Below are positions 24,101-30,399 of a DNA stretch of 64,000 nt, one piece after another. Each line of letters starts with the position of its first letter. The first letter of the stretch is position 1. Origin of the DNA: Aureococcus anophagefferens (taxonomy: Eukaryota > Sar > Pelagophyceae > Pelagomonadales > Pelagomonadaceae); contig NW_008705569.1 in NCBI RefSeq assembly GCF_000186865.1, positions 501,307 through 565,306 on the forward strand, written 5' to 3'. The notes under the pieces were generated by a model. The model saw only the letters and a list, made by a program, of their open reading frames with translations, did no database searches and was not told where the DNA came from. Position numbers and translations under genes: made by a program.

Positions 24101-24413
24101 CGTGCCCGTCGACGACGACGCCGTCCATCCCGTCGAGCGCAAGCTCGCGCAGGACGCCGCCGCGATGAAGCTCGCCGCCGACGCGTCCGACCGCGGCACG
24201 GCGACGCCCGACGAGGCCCCGGAGTCGGCCTTCGGCGCGCACCACGACGACGAGAACCCGGCGCCCCCGGGCGTCGTCATCAAGTTCGAGGACGACGGCG
24301 ACGCCCAGAGCGACGCGTCGCCGCAGCCGCCCCGGGCCGACCACTTCAACGCCGAGGAGGACGACGCGCGCCTCGTCCTCATGAAGGCGCCGGACCCGTC
24401 CGCCAGCCTCTGA
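7566..24413 (+). CDS. giant SRCR-LamG-FG-GAP-REJ multi-span receptor, 5215 aa
   Basis: Exons 7566-9249, 9419-13494, 13655-14003, 14065-17720, 17932-18432, 18632-19624, 19825-22122 and 22323-24413 total 15648 nt, an exact multiple of three, with continuous sense at every junction. Order: signal peptide; two SRCR domains (residues 20-238); PT linker; four-Cys module; two LamG-like domains; three blocks of seven FG-GAP repeats (about 760-1860); a third LamG-like tail; mucin-like Pro/Ser/Ala stalk; three more four-Cys modules around a SEA-like segment; REJ modules (about 2870-3750, e.g. WTCASFACDAL and EDFPLSYAFKS); GPS-like Cys motif ending ADFGI near 3950; then about seven membrane spans (near 3980, 4080, 4160, 4810, 4845, 4955, 5015) with acidic and Ala/Gly-rich cytosolic loops. 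REJ-GPS-membrane order recalls polycystin-1, but no PLAT domain was seen. A cell-surface adhesion or sensing role is inferred. Confidence 0.85.
8395..8695 (+). repeat. four-cysteine beta module, copy 1 of 4
   Basis: A unit of about 95 residues with conserved STCVANVAC, WVYRGDASAC and LACADD segments, bounded by PTP linkers. Related units lie at 14734-15020, 15664-15960 and 16024-16305. The pattern (Cys-x5-Cys, WxYxG, two later Cys) suggests a small disulfide-linked beta sandwich. I do not know a named family for it. Confidence 0.7.
9250..9418 (-). mobile_element. decayed introner, family B, antisense body
   Basis: A 169-bp intron required by the frame change inside the first LamG region; it joins YFGAR to TAGDGSGAYAL (phase 1, GC-AG). 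Bases 9278-9350 align with reverse family B (CGAATCTTC; GTGCTTCGAG; CGACGAGAGC), with mostly A/T to G/C substitutions. The duplication is imperfect: gcacgggc against gcaccgcg. Confidence 0.75.
10021..11038 (+). repeat. FG-GAP/VCBS block 1, seven repeats
   Basis: Seven tandem units of about 46-48 codons (roughly 140 bp), each with a calcium-loop core such as DVDGDGDVD and a TVAWYEND strand. Seven units match one seven-bladed beta-propeller. The block begins just after a Cys (SSHACAP) and closes with ENDC. Confidence 0.85.
11140..12171 (+). repeat. FG-GAP/VCBS block 2, seven repeats
   Basis: Seven more units, more diverged than blocks 1 and 3, with loops such as DVDGDGDLD and DADGDGDVD. The block starts with FCTSVSF and ends with ENDC, suggesting a disulfide that closes the ring. 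It is flanked by Pro/Thr-rich linkers. Confidence 0.85.
12274..13311 (+). repeat. FG-GAP/VCBS block 3, seven repeats
   Basis: Seven units very similar to block 1, some near-identical over long DNA stretches, implying recent duplication or conversion between blocks. It starts with FCTSVAF and ends with ENDC. A LamG-like tail (DGVIDELYVYATAL) follows. Confidence 0.85.
13495..13654 (-). mobile_element. introner element family B, copy 2, antisense body, internally shortened
   Basis: A 160-bp GT-AG intron, phase 0, with target duplication gtgccgag. It has the family ends (GTGTGGAAATTC, TATTCCACAG) and the reverse core CGTCCAAAAG, but lacks about 40 bp after the core, including the CAGCCGAATCGACTTCG stretch present in copy 1. 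Confidence 0.9.
13655..14720 (+). repeat. mucin-like Pro/Ser/Ala-rich stalk
   Basis: A low-complexity coding stretch of short PSxxP / APSxxP units, probably a rigid O-glycosylated spacer. It includes a segment of about 57 bp repeated near 14104 and 14367. Similar stalks are common in stramenopile surface proteins. Confidence 0.7.
14004..14064 (+). other. ordinary short spliceosomal intron
   Basis: 61 bp, GT-AG (GTCTGG to CGTAG), less GC-rich than its flanks and with no introner similarity or target duplication. It joins SSPSG to APSGIPTMQ within the stalk of the giant receptor. Confidence 0.75.
14734..15020 (+). repeat. four-cysteine beta module, copy 2 of 4
   Basis: Most diverged copy: FTCVSNVECDVVWTYRG, a later Cys in LDACATV and another in AVACVGH. 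It directly follows the mucin-like stalk. Confidence 0.65.
15664..15960 (+). repeat. four-cysteine beta module, copy 3 of 4
   Basis: Very close to copy 1 at protein and DNA level (VSVADVDG and ACADDPSL shared), although 7 kb apart. This points to a recent segmental copy within the gene. It follows a SEA-like segment (15286-15640). Confidence 0.7.
16024..16305 (+). repeat. four-cysteine beta module, copy 4 of 4
   Basis: Keeps all four Cys (ATCVSGVDC, AACRTV, LACADD) and the WDYVG strand. It is followed by a Pro/Thr linker and then the REJ region. Confidence 0.65.
17721..17931 (+). mobile_element. introner element family B, copy 3
   Basis: A 211-bp GC-AG intron, phase 0, with target duplication gcgctcga. 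The terminal repeats are nearly perfect: CTGTGTGAAAATC and GATTTCCACACAG. The body is in the same sense as the gene and contains CGGCTGATTTTTGGACG. It is the only copy with CT at the sense 5' end. Confidence 0.92.
18433..18631 (+). mobile_element. introner element family B, copy 4, divergent
   Basis: A 199-bp GT-AG intron, phase 0, with target duplication gtcgggtc. Ends are CCGCGTGCAAATC and GATTTGCACTTAG. The body is partly diverged but keeps GGCTGATTTTTGGACGAATCG. Removal restores VGSLVPGATYAL in the REJ region. Confidence 0.9.
19625..19824 (+). mobile_element. introner element family A, copy 3
   Basis: A 200-bp GC-AG intron, phase 0, with target duplication gcgctcga, the same octamer used by family B copy 3 in this gene. 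The left end is CGGGGCAGGAAAAG and the right end CTTTTCCTGCCCAG. The body is in gene sense. Confidence 0.95.
22123..22322 (+). mobile_element. introner element family A, copy 4
   Basis: A 200-bp GC-AG intron, phase 0, with target duplication gcgaagat. The left end is CCGGGCAGCAAAAGG and the right end CTTGTGCTGCCCAG. It sits in the cytosolic loop between the third and fourth predicted membrane spans; removal gives LALAKILDERG. Confidence 0.95.
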
Positions 24414-24661
24414 ACAACCCCCCCCCTCCCTGCCCCCTTCCCCTGTGCTCCATCGACCATGTGCTCCCTCGACCCGTCGACAGCCCCCCCGCCTCGCCCC
24501 GTGCGTGCAGAACGCACCGTTCGTCTTCGATGTGGTAACAAGTGTGATGTGACTCGAAGCGGGGACGTGCGCTGGCAAGATGAAGGCGAACTTCGGCTTC
24601 AATCGCCGACTTGCCACAGAGACAATGAGTGCATAAAAGAGAGCGCATGGGTTGCTAGCTC

Positions 24662-26908
24662 ATGGAGGCCTTCGCCGTATGCTGCCTCGGCGAGGGCGAC
24701 GCCTGGTCGACGGTCGGCGCCGGCGACGTCGGCGCGCTGGCGCGGCGCGGGGCGGCGGCGCTGGGTGCGCTGGGCGTCGGGCCGAACCGGCTCGTGGCCT
24801 GCGCCGCCGAGTCGGGCCTGTGGCTGCCGCTGTGCTACCTGTCCTGCTGGGCCGCCGGGGGCGCCCTGGCGCCGCTCGACTTTGGTCCCGAGGGCCCCGG
24901 CGACGACGCGCTCGCGTCGGTCGTCGCGCGCCTCGACGCCGCGGCCGTAGTCCACGAGCCTCCGCACGCGGCCAGGGCGTCGGCGTGCGCCGGAACGGTC
25001 CCCGTCGTCGACGCGGCCGCGCTCTTCGGCGCGCCGGCCTGGGCGGCGCCGGCGAGTCCTTCGGACGGCGCGGATCCCTCGCTCGGCGCCGGCCGCGCGG
25101 CCGCGGGCGACTGGTCGCACTGCTTCTTCACCTCCGGATCGACGGGCGCGCCCAAGGGCTGCCTCGTGACGCGCGGCGCGCTGCGGCACTACGCCGACGC
25201 GCGGAACGCCTTCGACGGCGTCGGCGCCGGCGCGCGCGTCCTCGTCGCGTCCGCGCACGTCTTCGACAGGGCAGGAAAAGGGTGATTCAACGTCGCTTCA
25301 ACGTGAGTGTTCCGCGCGCGCGCGTTTCGGAAACAGTACCCACGCTTCGAGAGCGCTCCGAGAGATGATCGCTCGTCCAAAAATCAGCCGAAACGAGCGG
25401 AAAACGACCGAGATAGGAGCCTTTGAAGTTGGGAATTTCGCACCCTTTTCCTGCCCAGGTCTTCGACCCGACGGCCGGCGACGTCGCGCAGTGCGCGTTC
25501 GCCCGGGGCGCGGCGCTCTGCGTCGCCCGGCGGTCGCTCGTGGTCTACGCCTTCGCGGACGTCGTGCGCTCGTCGAAATGCACGCACCTGACGACGACGC
25601 CGCGGCTCCTGGCGACGCTCCTCGACGAGCCCCGGGACCGTCGCGGCGCGTCGCTCCGCGTCGCGGCCGTCGGCGGCGAGGCGCCGTCGCCGCGCCTCGT
25701 GCGCGCCTTCGGCGGGCGGGGCGGCGGCTTCGCGCTCAGGGTCGTCTACGGCGTCACGGAGTGCTGCGTCTACCAGTGCGGCCGCGAGGTCGCGAGCCGC
25801 GACCCCCGCGCGGAGATCGGCGACGGACAAGAGAGCGAAATTCCAAACTTCAAAGGCTCATTTCTCGGCCGTTTTCCACTCGTTTCGGCTGACCTTTGGA
25901 CGAGCGATCATCTCTCGGAACGGTCTCGAAGCGTGGATGCTTTTCCCGGAACGCGCGCGCGCGGAACACTCACGTTGAAGCGACGTTGAATCACCCTTGT
26001 GCTGCCCAGGCGGAGATCGGCGACGTCGGCGCGCCGCTCACGCGCCTGACGACGGTCGCGATAGCGGACGGCGAGGTCCTGTTGGGCGGGCCGCTGGTCG
26101 AGGGCGCGAGGTATTTGGGCGACGCCGCCGCGACGGCGCGCGCCTACGGCGAACGCGACGGCCGCCGCTTCTACCGCACGGGCGACGGCGGCGCGCTCGT
26201 CGCCGGGTCCCTCGCGCTCGGCGGCCGCCTCGACGACCAGATCAAGATTTTCGGCCGCCGCGTCGAGCTCGGCGACCTCGACGCGCAGGTCGCCGCGGCG
26301 CTGGGGCCGCTGGCGACGCACGTCCGCTGCGCCGCGCTCCCCGGCCGCGACGCCGGCGTCGCCGCCGTCTGCGAGAGCGGCGCCGCGGCGCGCGCGGACC
26401 CGGCCGTCGACGGCGTCCTTTCGGCGCTCGCCCTCGCCGTCTGCGCCCGGCGCCTGCCCCGCTACGCGGTGCCGCGCGCGGTCCTCTTCGGCGGCCGGCT
26501 CCCCCGGACGGCGACGGACAAGCTCGACCGGCGGCGCTGCGGCGCGCTCGCCGCGGCGGCCCTCGCGGACCGCCGCGCCCCGGCGGGCCGCGCGCCCCGG
26601 ACGCGCGCGGAAAAGGCCGTCGTCGACGCCTTCGCCGAGGTCGGCCTCGGGGGCGGGAGGAGCCGCGCGCTCGGCGTCGACGACTCCTTCGCGGCCCTCG
26701 GCGGCGACAGCCTCGCGGCCGTCCGGGTCGCGCGGCGCCTCGAGGCGCGCCTCGCCTGGGGCAAGGACTTTTTGGGGAGGGAGGAGGCCTCGTCAAACGA
26801 CGCGTTCGACCCGCGGAAGCTCGTCGCCGCGCCGTCCGTGCGAGCCTACGCGGCCTCGCTCGCCGCCGCCGTCGGCGACGGCGACGACGCCGCGGACGAC
26901 GACGTGAG
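24662..26908 (+). CDS. NRPS-like adenylation-carrier protein (AASDH/ACSF4-like), 3' end in assembly gap
   Basis: Likely activates an amino or carboxylic acid as an adenylate and loads it on its own carrier domain. Exons are 24662-25258, 25459-25809 and 26010 onward. Adenylation motifs appear in order: FTSGSTGAPKG near residue 156, VVYGVTE, RFYRTGD, GGRLDDQIKIFGRRVELGDL and the late Lys in TATDKLDRR. A phosphopantetheine carrier motif follows (DDSFAALGGDSLAAV, Ser as attachment site). The A-T arrangement without a condensation domain resembles AASDH. Coding stops at a GTGAG donor-like sequence immediately before the N run, so an intron may start there. Whether the ankyrin coding beyond the gap belongs to this gene is unknown. 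The substrate is not predictable here. Confidence 0.8.
25259..25458 (-). mobile_element. introner element family A, copy 5, antisense body
   Basis: A 200-bp GT-AG intron, phase 0, with target duplication gtcttcga. Ends are CAGGGCAGGAAAAGGGTG and CACCCTTTTCCTGCCCAG. The body is inverted relative to the gene, yet splicing ends are still correct at both sides. Confidence 0.95.
25810..26009 (+). mobile_element. introner element family A, copy 6, left end replaced
   Basis: A 200-bp GC-AG intron, phase 0. The octamer gcggagat is duplicated, but the direct repeat actually runs 16 bp (gcggagatcggcgacg). The outer eight bases of the left terminal repeat are replaced by exon-matching sequence. The right end GTGCTGCCCAG is intact. 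Confidence 0.92.
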
Positions 26909-26958
26909 NNNNNNNNNNNNNNNNNNNNNNNNNNNNNNNNNNNNNNNNNNNNNNNNNN
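26909..26958. other. assembly gap (50 N)
   Basis: Exactly 50 N, so probably a placeholder of unknown true length. The reading frame differs on the two sides. Confidence 0.95.
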
Positions 26959-27454
26959 CTCCGGCGCGCGGCCGACGGCCGTCGACGAGCTCGGGCGGGC
27001 GCCGCTCCACCGCGCCGCCGCGGGCCTGGGCGCGGGCCACGCGGCCTGCGTCGACGTCCTCCTCGACGCCGGCGCGCCCCTCGCGCTCCGCGACCGGGCC
27101 GAGCAGTCCGCGCTCCACGCGGCCGCGCGTTCCGGCTCCGCGGCGGCGGCGCGCGCGCTCCTCCGGCGCGACGGCGCGGCCGCGTGCGCCAACTGGCTCG
27201 ACCGCTGGGGCCGGCCGCCCCTCGCCTGGGTCGCCCTCCGGGACGACGACGACGAAAGTTTGGCGGTCGCGAACACGCTCCTCCGCGGCGGCGCGGACCC
27301 GGCACCGCCCGTCCTGAGGCCGGGCGTCCTCCGCCGCAAGACGAACCTCGCCCCGGAATCACCGTTGGCCATCGCCGACCGCCGCGGCAAGACGGCCCTC
27401 GTCGCGCTCCTCGCCGCCGCCGCCGCGGCGACGCCGCCGAGGCCGCCTAAATGA
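26959..27454 (+). CDS. ankyrin-repeat coding region (5' end missing in gap)
   Basis: An open frame from the gap to a stop at 27454 with three or so ankyrin repeats (DELGRAPLHRAA, AEQSALHAAARSG, RWGRPPLAW, LLRGGADPA). It is on the same strand as the adenylation-carrier gene upstream but in another frame, so it is either the 3' exon of that gene (an A-T-ankyrin fusion) or a separate gene whose start lies in the gap. The protein ends in an alanine/proline tail. Confidence 0.65.
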
Positions 27455-27604
27455 CGGATCTCAGGGGGTAAGCGCGGGCTGTTGTCGACGCCGTTGGACG
27501 CTTGCGGCAGATCGATCGGTGGACCGCTCGCCTGGACGTGACAATACCTGCCGCGCCGCACCGTCCAGAGCGACGACAAAGGGCGATTTGAACGCTTCGA
27601 AGCC

Positions 27605-28567
27605 ATGGCAGAGCGTCGTGTCGAGCCTTTCATTCCGGGCGACAGGGAAAGTTGGGCATTGACGCGACAGCTGTTCGGAATTGACGCAACTTTGTGCCTC
27701 GCCGCTAGTCATAGCAACTATTTTGAGGCGCTTCGCGCCCTCTGGGGGGGCGCATCTGTCGATGCAGTATTTTCAGCTAGGAGCGCACTCAGCACGGCGT
27801 GCCACGCGGGCTGTGTCGAGATCGCGGAGCTTCTGCTTGACCGAGGCGCCTGCGTCGACGGTGTGCCCGAGGAAGTCGGCCCGCGCCAGGAGGAAGTCGA
27901 CGCCGGGGCCACGGAGGCTGCGACATCGCTGTTCTGCGCGTGTGCGGGAGGCCACATCGAGACGGTCCAACTTCTGCTCTCGCGCGGCGCTTCCATCGAC
28001 CGCGAGTTCGGGCTCCGCGGCTTCGGGGCGCCGCGCGGTTCTGCGAGTGGTTCGCTCGAACTGCTTTATGTCGCGATTCGATTGAATTCTACTGAAATTG
28101 TAGAAGCGCTCCTCGACTCTGGTGCCAAGGTAAACATGGTTGATAACAAATATCTTTCACCGCTGATGTTCGCGTGCCAGTACAGATCAAACAGCGCAGA
28201 TCGTGGCATCGGAATGGTCCGGCTCCTTTTGGATCGCGGCGCGGAAATAAATCAGCGGCATCCCCAGAATGATGATATTTCGGCGCTCTTCTTGTCATGC
28301 CACAACGACGACATTGCCTTAACAAGGTTCCTACTCACGCGCGGCGCGGTCTACGACGATCATGCCGCGATCCGGTGCGCGCGACGCTTCGCTTCATTCG
28401 AACTGAACAAGCTCTTCTTGCGCTTCTTTCTGTATAAATGGAGGCTCTGGGTGAAACTCGGCGTCATCGGCGCAAAGACCACCACGCAATTCCGGGTCCT
28501 CTCTGACGGGCACCTCATGAGTTACCTCATTTCGTTCCTCATCGGACCCTGGATAATATGGAAGTGA
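27605..28567 (+). CDS. ankyrin-repeat protein, 320 aa
   Basis: An intronless ankyrin protein with about five to six repeats (e.g. STACHAGCVEIAELLLDRGA, CAGGHIETVQLLLSRGA, VRLLLDRGAEINQ), a protein-protein interaction scaffold. The C-terminal 60 residues are aromatic and basic without repeats (FFLYKWRLWVKLG). GC content falls visibly towards the 3' half compared with neighbouring genes, which may reflect recent origin or transfer; this is only an impression of composition. It lies 150 bp after the previous ankyrin coding, so the two could be tandem relatives. Confidence 0.75.
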   Translation: MAERRVEPFIPGDRESWALTRQLFGIDATLCLAASHSNYFEALRALWGGASVDAVFSARSALSTACHAGCVEIAELLLDRGACVDGVPEEVGPRQEEVDAGATEAATSLFCACAGGHIETVQLLLSRGASIDREFGLRGFGAPRGSASGSLELLYVAIRLNSTEIVEALLDSGAKVNMVDNKYLSPLMFACQYRSNSADRGIGMVRLLLDRGAEINQRHPQNDDISALFLSCHNDDIALTRFLLTRGAVYDDHAAIRCARRFASFELNKLFLRFFLYKWRLWVKLGVIGAKTTTQFRVLSDGHLMSYLISFLIGPWIIWK

Positions 28568-28591
28568 AGTAAGATCCCCCCGCCCCTCGCC

Positions 28592-29941
28592 CTAGATGTC
28601 GACGGCGTCCTTCTCCTCGCCCCAGGCGACCTGGTCGTCGTCGGCGGCGGCGAAGGGGTTCGACGTCGCGTACGCGGGCGCGGCGGCGGCGAACGCGGTA
28701 TGTCGGGGCCCGTTGTCGAAGGTCGCCGCGAAGGGGTCGCTCCGGGCCGCCGGCGCCGGCGCGCGCACGTGGTCGCTCAGGTCCGCGTCGTCCTCGAGGC
28801 TCGACGCGCGGAGCCGGCCCGGCGACCTGTCGCGCGCCGCGGGCGCGCCGTTGACGACGTAGTCGTGGTTCACGGCGATGTACTTGTGGAGCTGCGCGTA
28901 GAGCTCGGCGGCGCCGTTGGGCTGGGGGATGGACGTGTCCCGCAACAGCCGGTCGGCCGACACGGACTCGCCGTAGAACGCGTGGTTCACGTCGCGGCGC
29001 ACCGTCACGTACGCGCCGTCGACGGTGACGCCGCCGAAGAAGCCGCGGCTGTGGCTGTAGGACGCCTGCTGCGCCGTGCGGCCCGTCTCCGACACGAGGG
29101 TCGCCGCCTCGCCCGTGCGGCCCAGGGGACCTAAAGCCAGCGACGCCGCGCCGCCTAAACTCACCTTGGCCGCGGCCTCGTCGCAGAGCTCCGCCAACGC
29201 GACGTCGCCCAGCGCCGTGACCGAGTCCGTGACCTCGGCCCCGACGACGGCCCCGAAGGTCAGCCCGTAGGTCCCGACGGCGCAGGGCGGGCTCCAGGTG
29301 CCGTCGTCGCGCCGCGCGACGACGAGGCCGCTCCCGAAGGAGATGCCGCCGATGAACGCCGCCTTGAGCGTCGTCACGAAGAGCACGCCGCGCGCGCCGT
29401 GCAGCGCCCGGTGCACGTAGGCCTCGTCGCCGCTCCAGTAGTTCAGCCCCTCCGTCAAATTCTTCAGCGAGAACGCCGCCTTCTGCACCTCCTGCTCGAG
29501 CGCGTCCGACTCATAGAAAGGGAGCGGGATGTTCATGTAGCGGAGCGTCTCGTCCTCCGTGCCCATGGCCGGCCGGTGGCTCCGCGCGACGCGCTGGGCC
29601 CAGCGCTTCTGGAAGGGCTTGAGCGTCTCGCAGCAGTAGTTGCACACGCGCCGGGGCTCGGAAAAGTCGAAGTCCGCCTCCGCGTACGGCGCCCACCGCT
29701 CGCCGGGCAGCAGCATCTTCCGCCGGCTGCAGGCCCCGCAGACGACGCGCCCGCAGAAGCGGCAGTGGTGGCGCCACTCGAGGAACGCGTCGAAGGGCCG
29801 CCCGCAGGCCACGCCCAGGTCCGTCGCCGCCATGCACGCCGGCGCGGACGCGTCGGGGATCCACTCGGGCGGCCGCAGCGGCAGGTACTCCTCGCTCGCC
29901 TCCGGTTCGCGCCCGTAGGTCTTGCCCTTGTATGTTGCCAT
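28592..29941 (-). CDS. FYVE-SYLF domain endosomal protein (CFS1-like)
   Basis: 449 aa from the ATG at 29941 (start MATYKGKTYG; an in-frame ATG at 30052 would add a less plausible arginine-rich leader). A FYVE zinc finger around residues 35-110 carries the PI3P-binding core WRHHCRFCGRVVCGACS and paired CxxC motifs. A SYLF (Ysc84-type) lipid-binding domain at about 170-340 includes GVLFVTTLKAAFIGGIS and GSGLVVARRDDG. The disordered tail has DPF and NPF motifs typical of adaptors recognised by AP-2 and EH-domain proteins. FYVE plus SYLF is the layout of plant CFS1, which links endosomes, actin and autophagy; that role is inferred by homology. Confidence 0.85.
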   Translation of the reverse strand: MATYKGKTYGREPEASEEYLPLRPPEWIPDASAPACMAATDLGVACGRPFDAFLEWRHHCRFCGRVVCGACSRRKMLLPGERWAPYAEADFDFSEPRRVCNYCCETLKPFQKRWAQRVARSHRPAMGTEDETLRYMNIPLPFYESDALEQEVQKAAFSLKNLTEGLNYWSGDEAYVHRALHGARGVLFVTTLKAAFIGGISFGSGLVVARRDDGTWSPPCAVGTYGLTFGAVVGAEVTDSVTALGDVALAELCDEAAAKVSLGGAASLALGPLGRTGEAATLVSETGRTAQQASYSHSRGFFGGVTVDGAYVTVRRDVNHAFYGESVSADRLLRDTSIPQPNGAAELYAQLHKYIAVNHDYVVNGAPAARDRSPGRLRASSLEDDADLSDHVRAPAPAARSDPFAATFDNGPRHTAFAAAAPAYATSNPFAAADDDQVAWGEEKDAVDI

Positions 29942-30091
29942 CGCGCGGCGGCGCGCGGCACCAGCAGCGACGGAGGTTTCGCGCGCGCAGGGTGACAAAC
30001 AGGCGGCGCGGACGGTCCTTTCGACGTCACGAGCTCGAGCTTCGAGAGCCACAGGCTTGGAAACATTTTCCCATCAACATCGATGTCAACC

Positions 30092-30350
30092 TTAGCCCTC
30101 GGCCGCGGCGTCAACCAGCGTCTCCGTGAAGCGCGCGATCCAGTAGGGCAGGTAGAGCTTCCGCAGGTCCAGGTCCCCCCGGGCGTCCGCGGCGCGGATC
30201 CGGGCGAGCTCGCCCTCGAGGAAGGCCGGCGTCACGCCGCGCCAGTCCCGCACGCGGACCACGGGCAGGCCGTCGTAGAGGGCCGCCATCGCGGGCGACG
30301 GGTCCCAGTCGACGAGGGCCGCGGCGCCCGCGGCGAGCGCCTCCCACGGC
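30092..30350 (-). pseudogene. 5'-truncated glycosyltransferase fragment (exostosin-like C-terminus)
   Basis: About 85 codons read as the end of an exostosin-like or related glycosyltransferase: WEALAAGAAALVDWD, ALYDGLPVVRVRDW, then a helical tail and stop. The catalytic N-terminal part is missing; 50 bp upstream lies the 3' end of the SET-BAH-CCCH gene on the same strand. Probably a relic left by deletion or rearrangement. It could be a terminal exon of an overlapping gene, but no acceptor site or upstream exon was convincing. Confidence 0.5.
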
Positions 30351-30399
30351 GGTGTAAACCTTGAATTCAAGACCCTTCGGAATGCTCCGCGGCCGAGGC

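Noticed and set aside
25896..26009. Short ORFs inside introners (e.g. [15 protein letters not shown] frame)
   Set aside because: They recur only because the element recurs; frame is not preserved between copies by selection, and the element is too short to encode a transposase.
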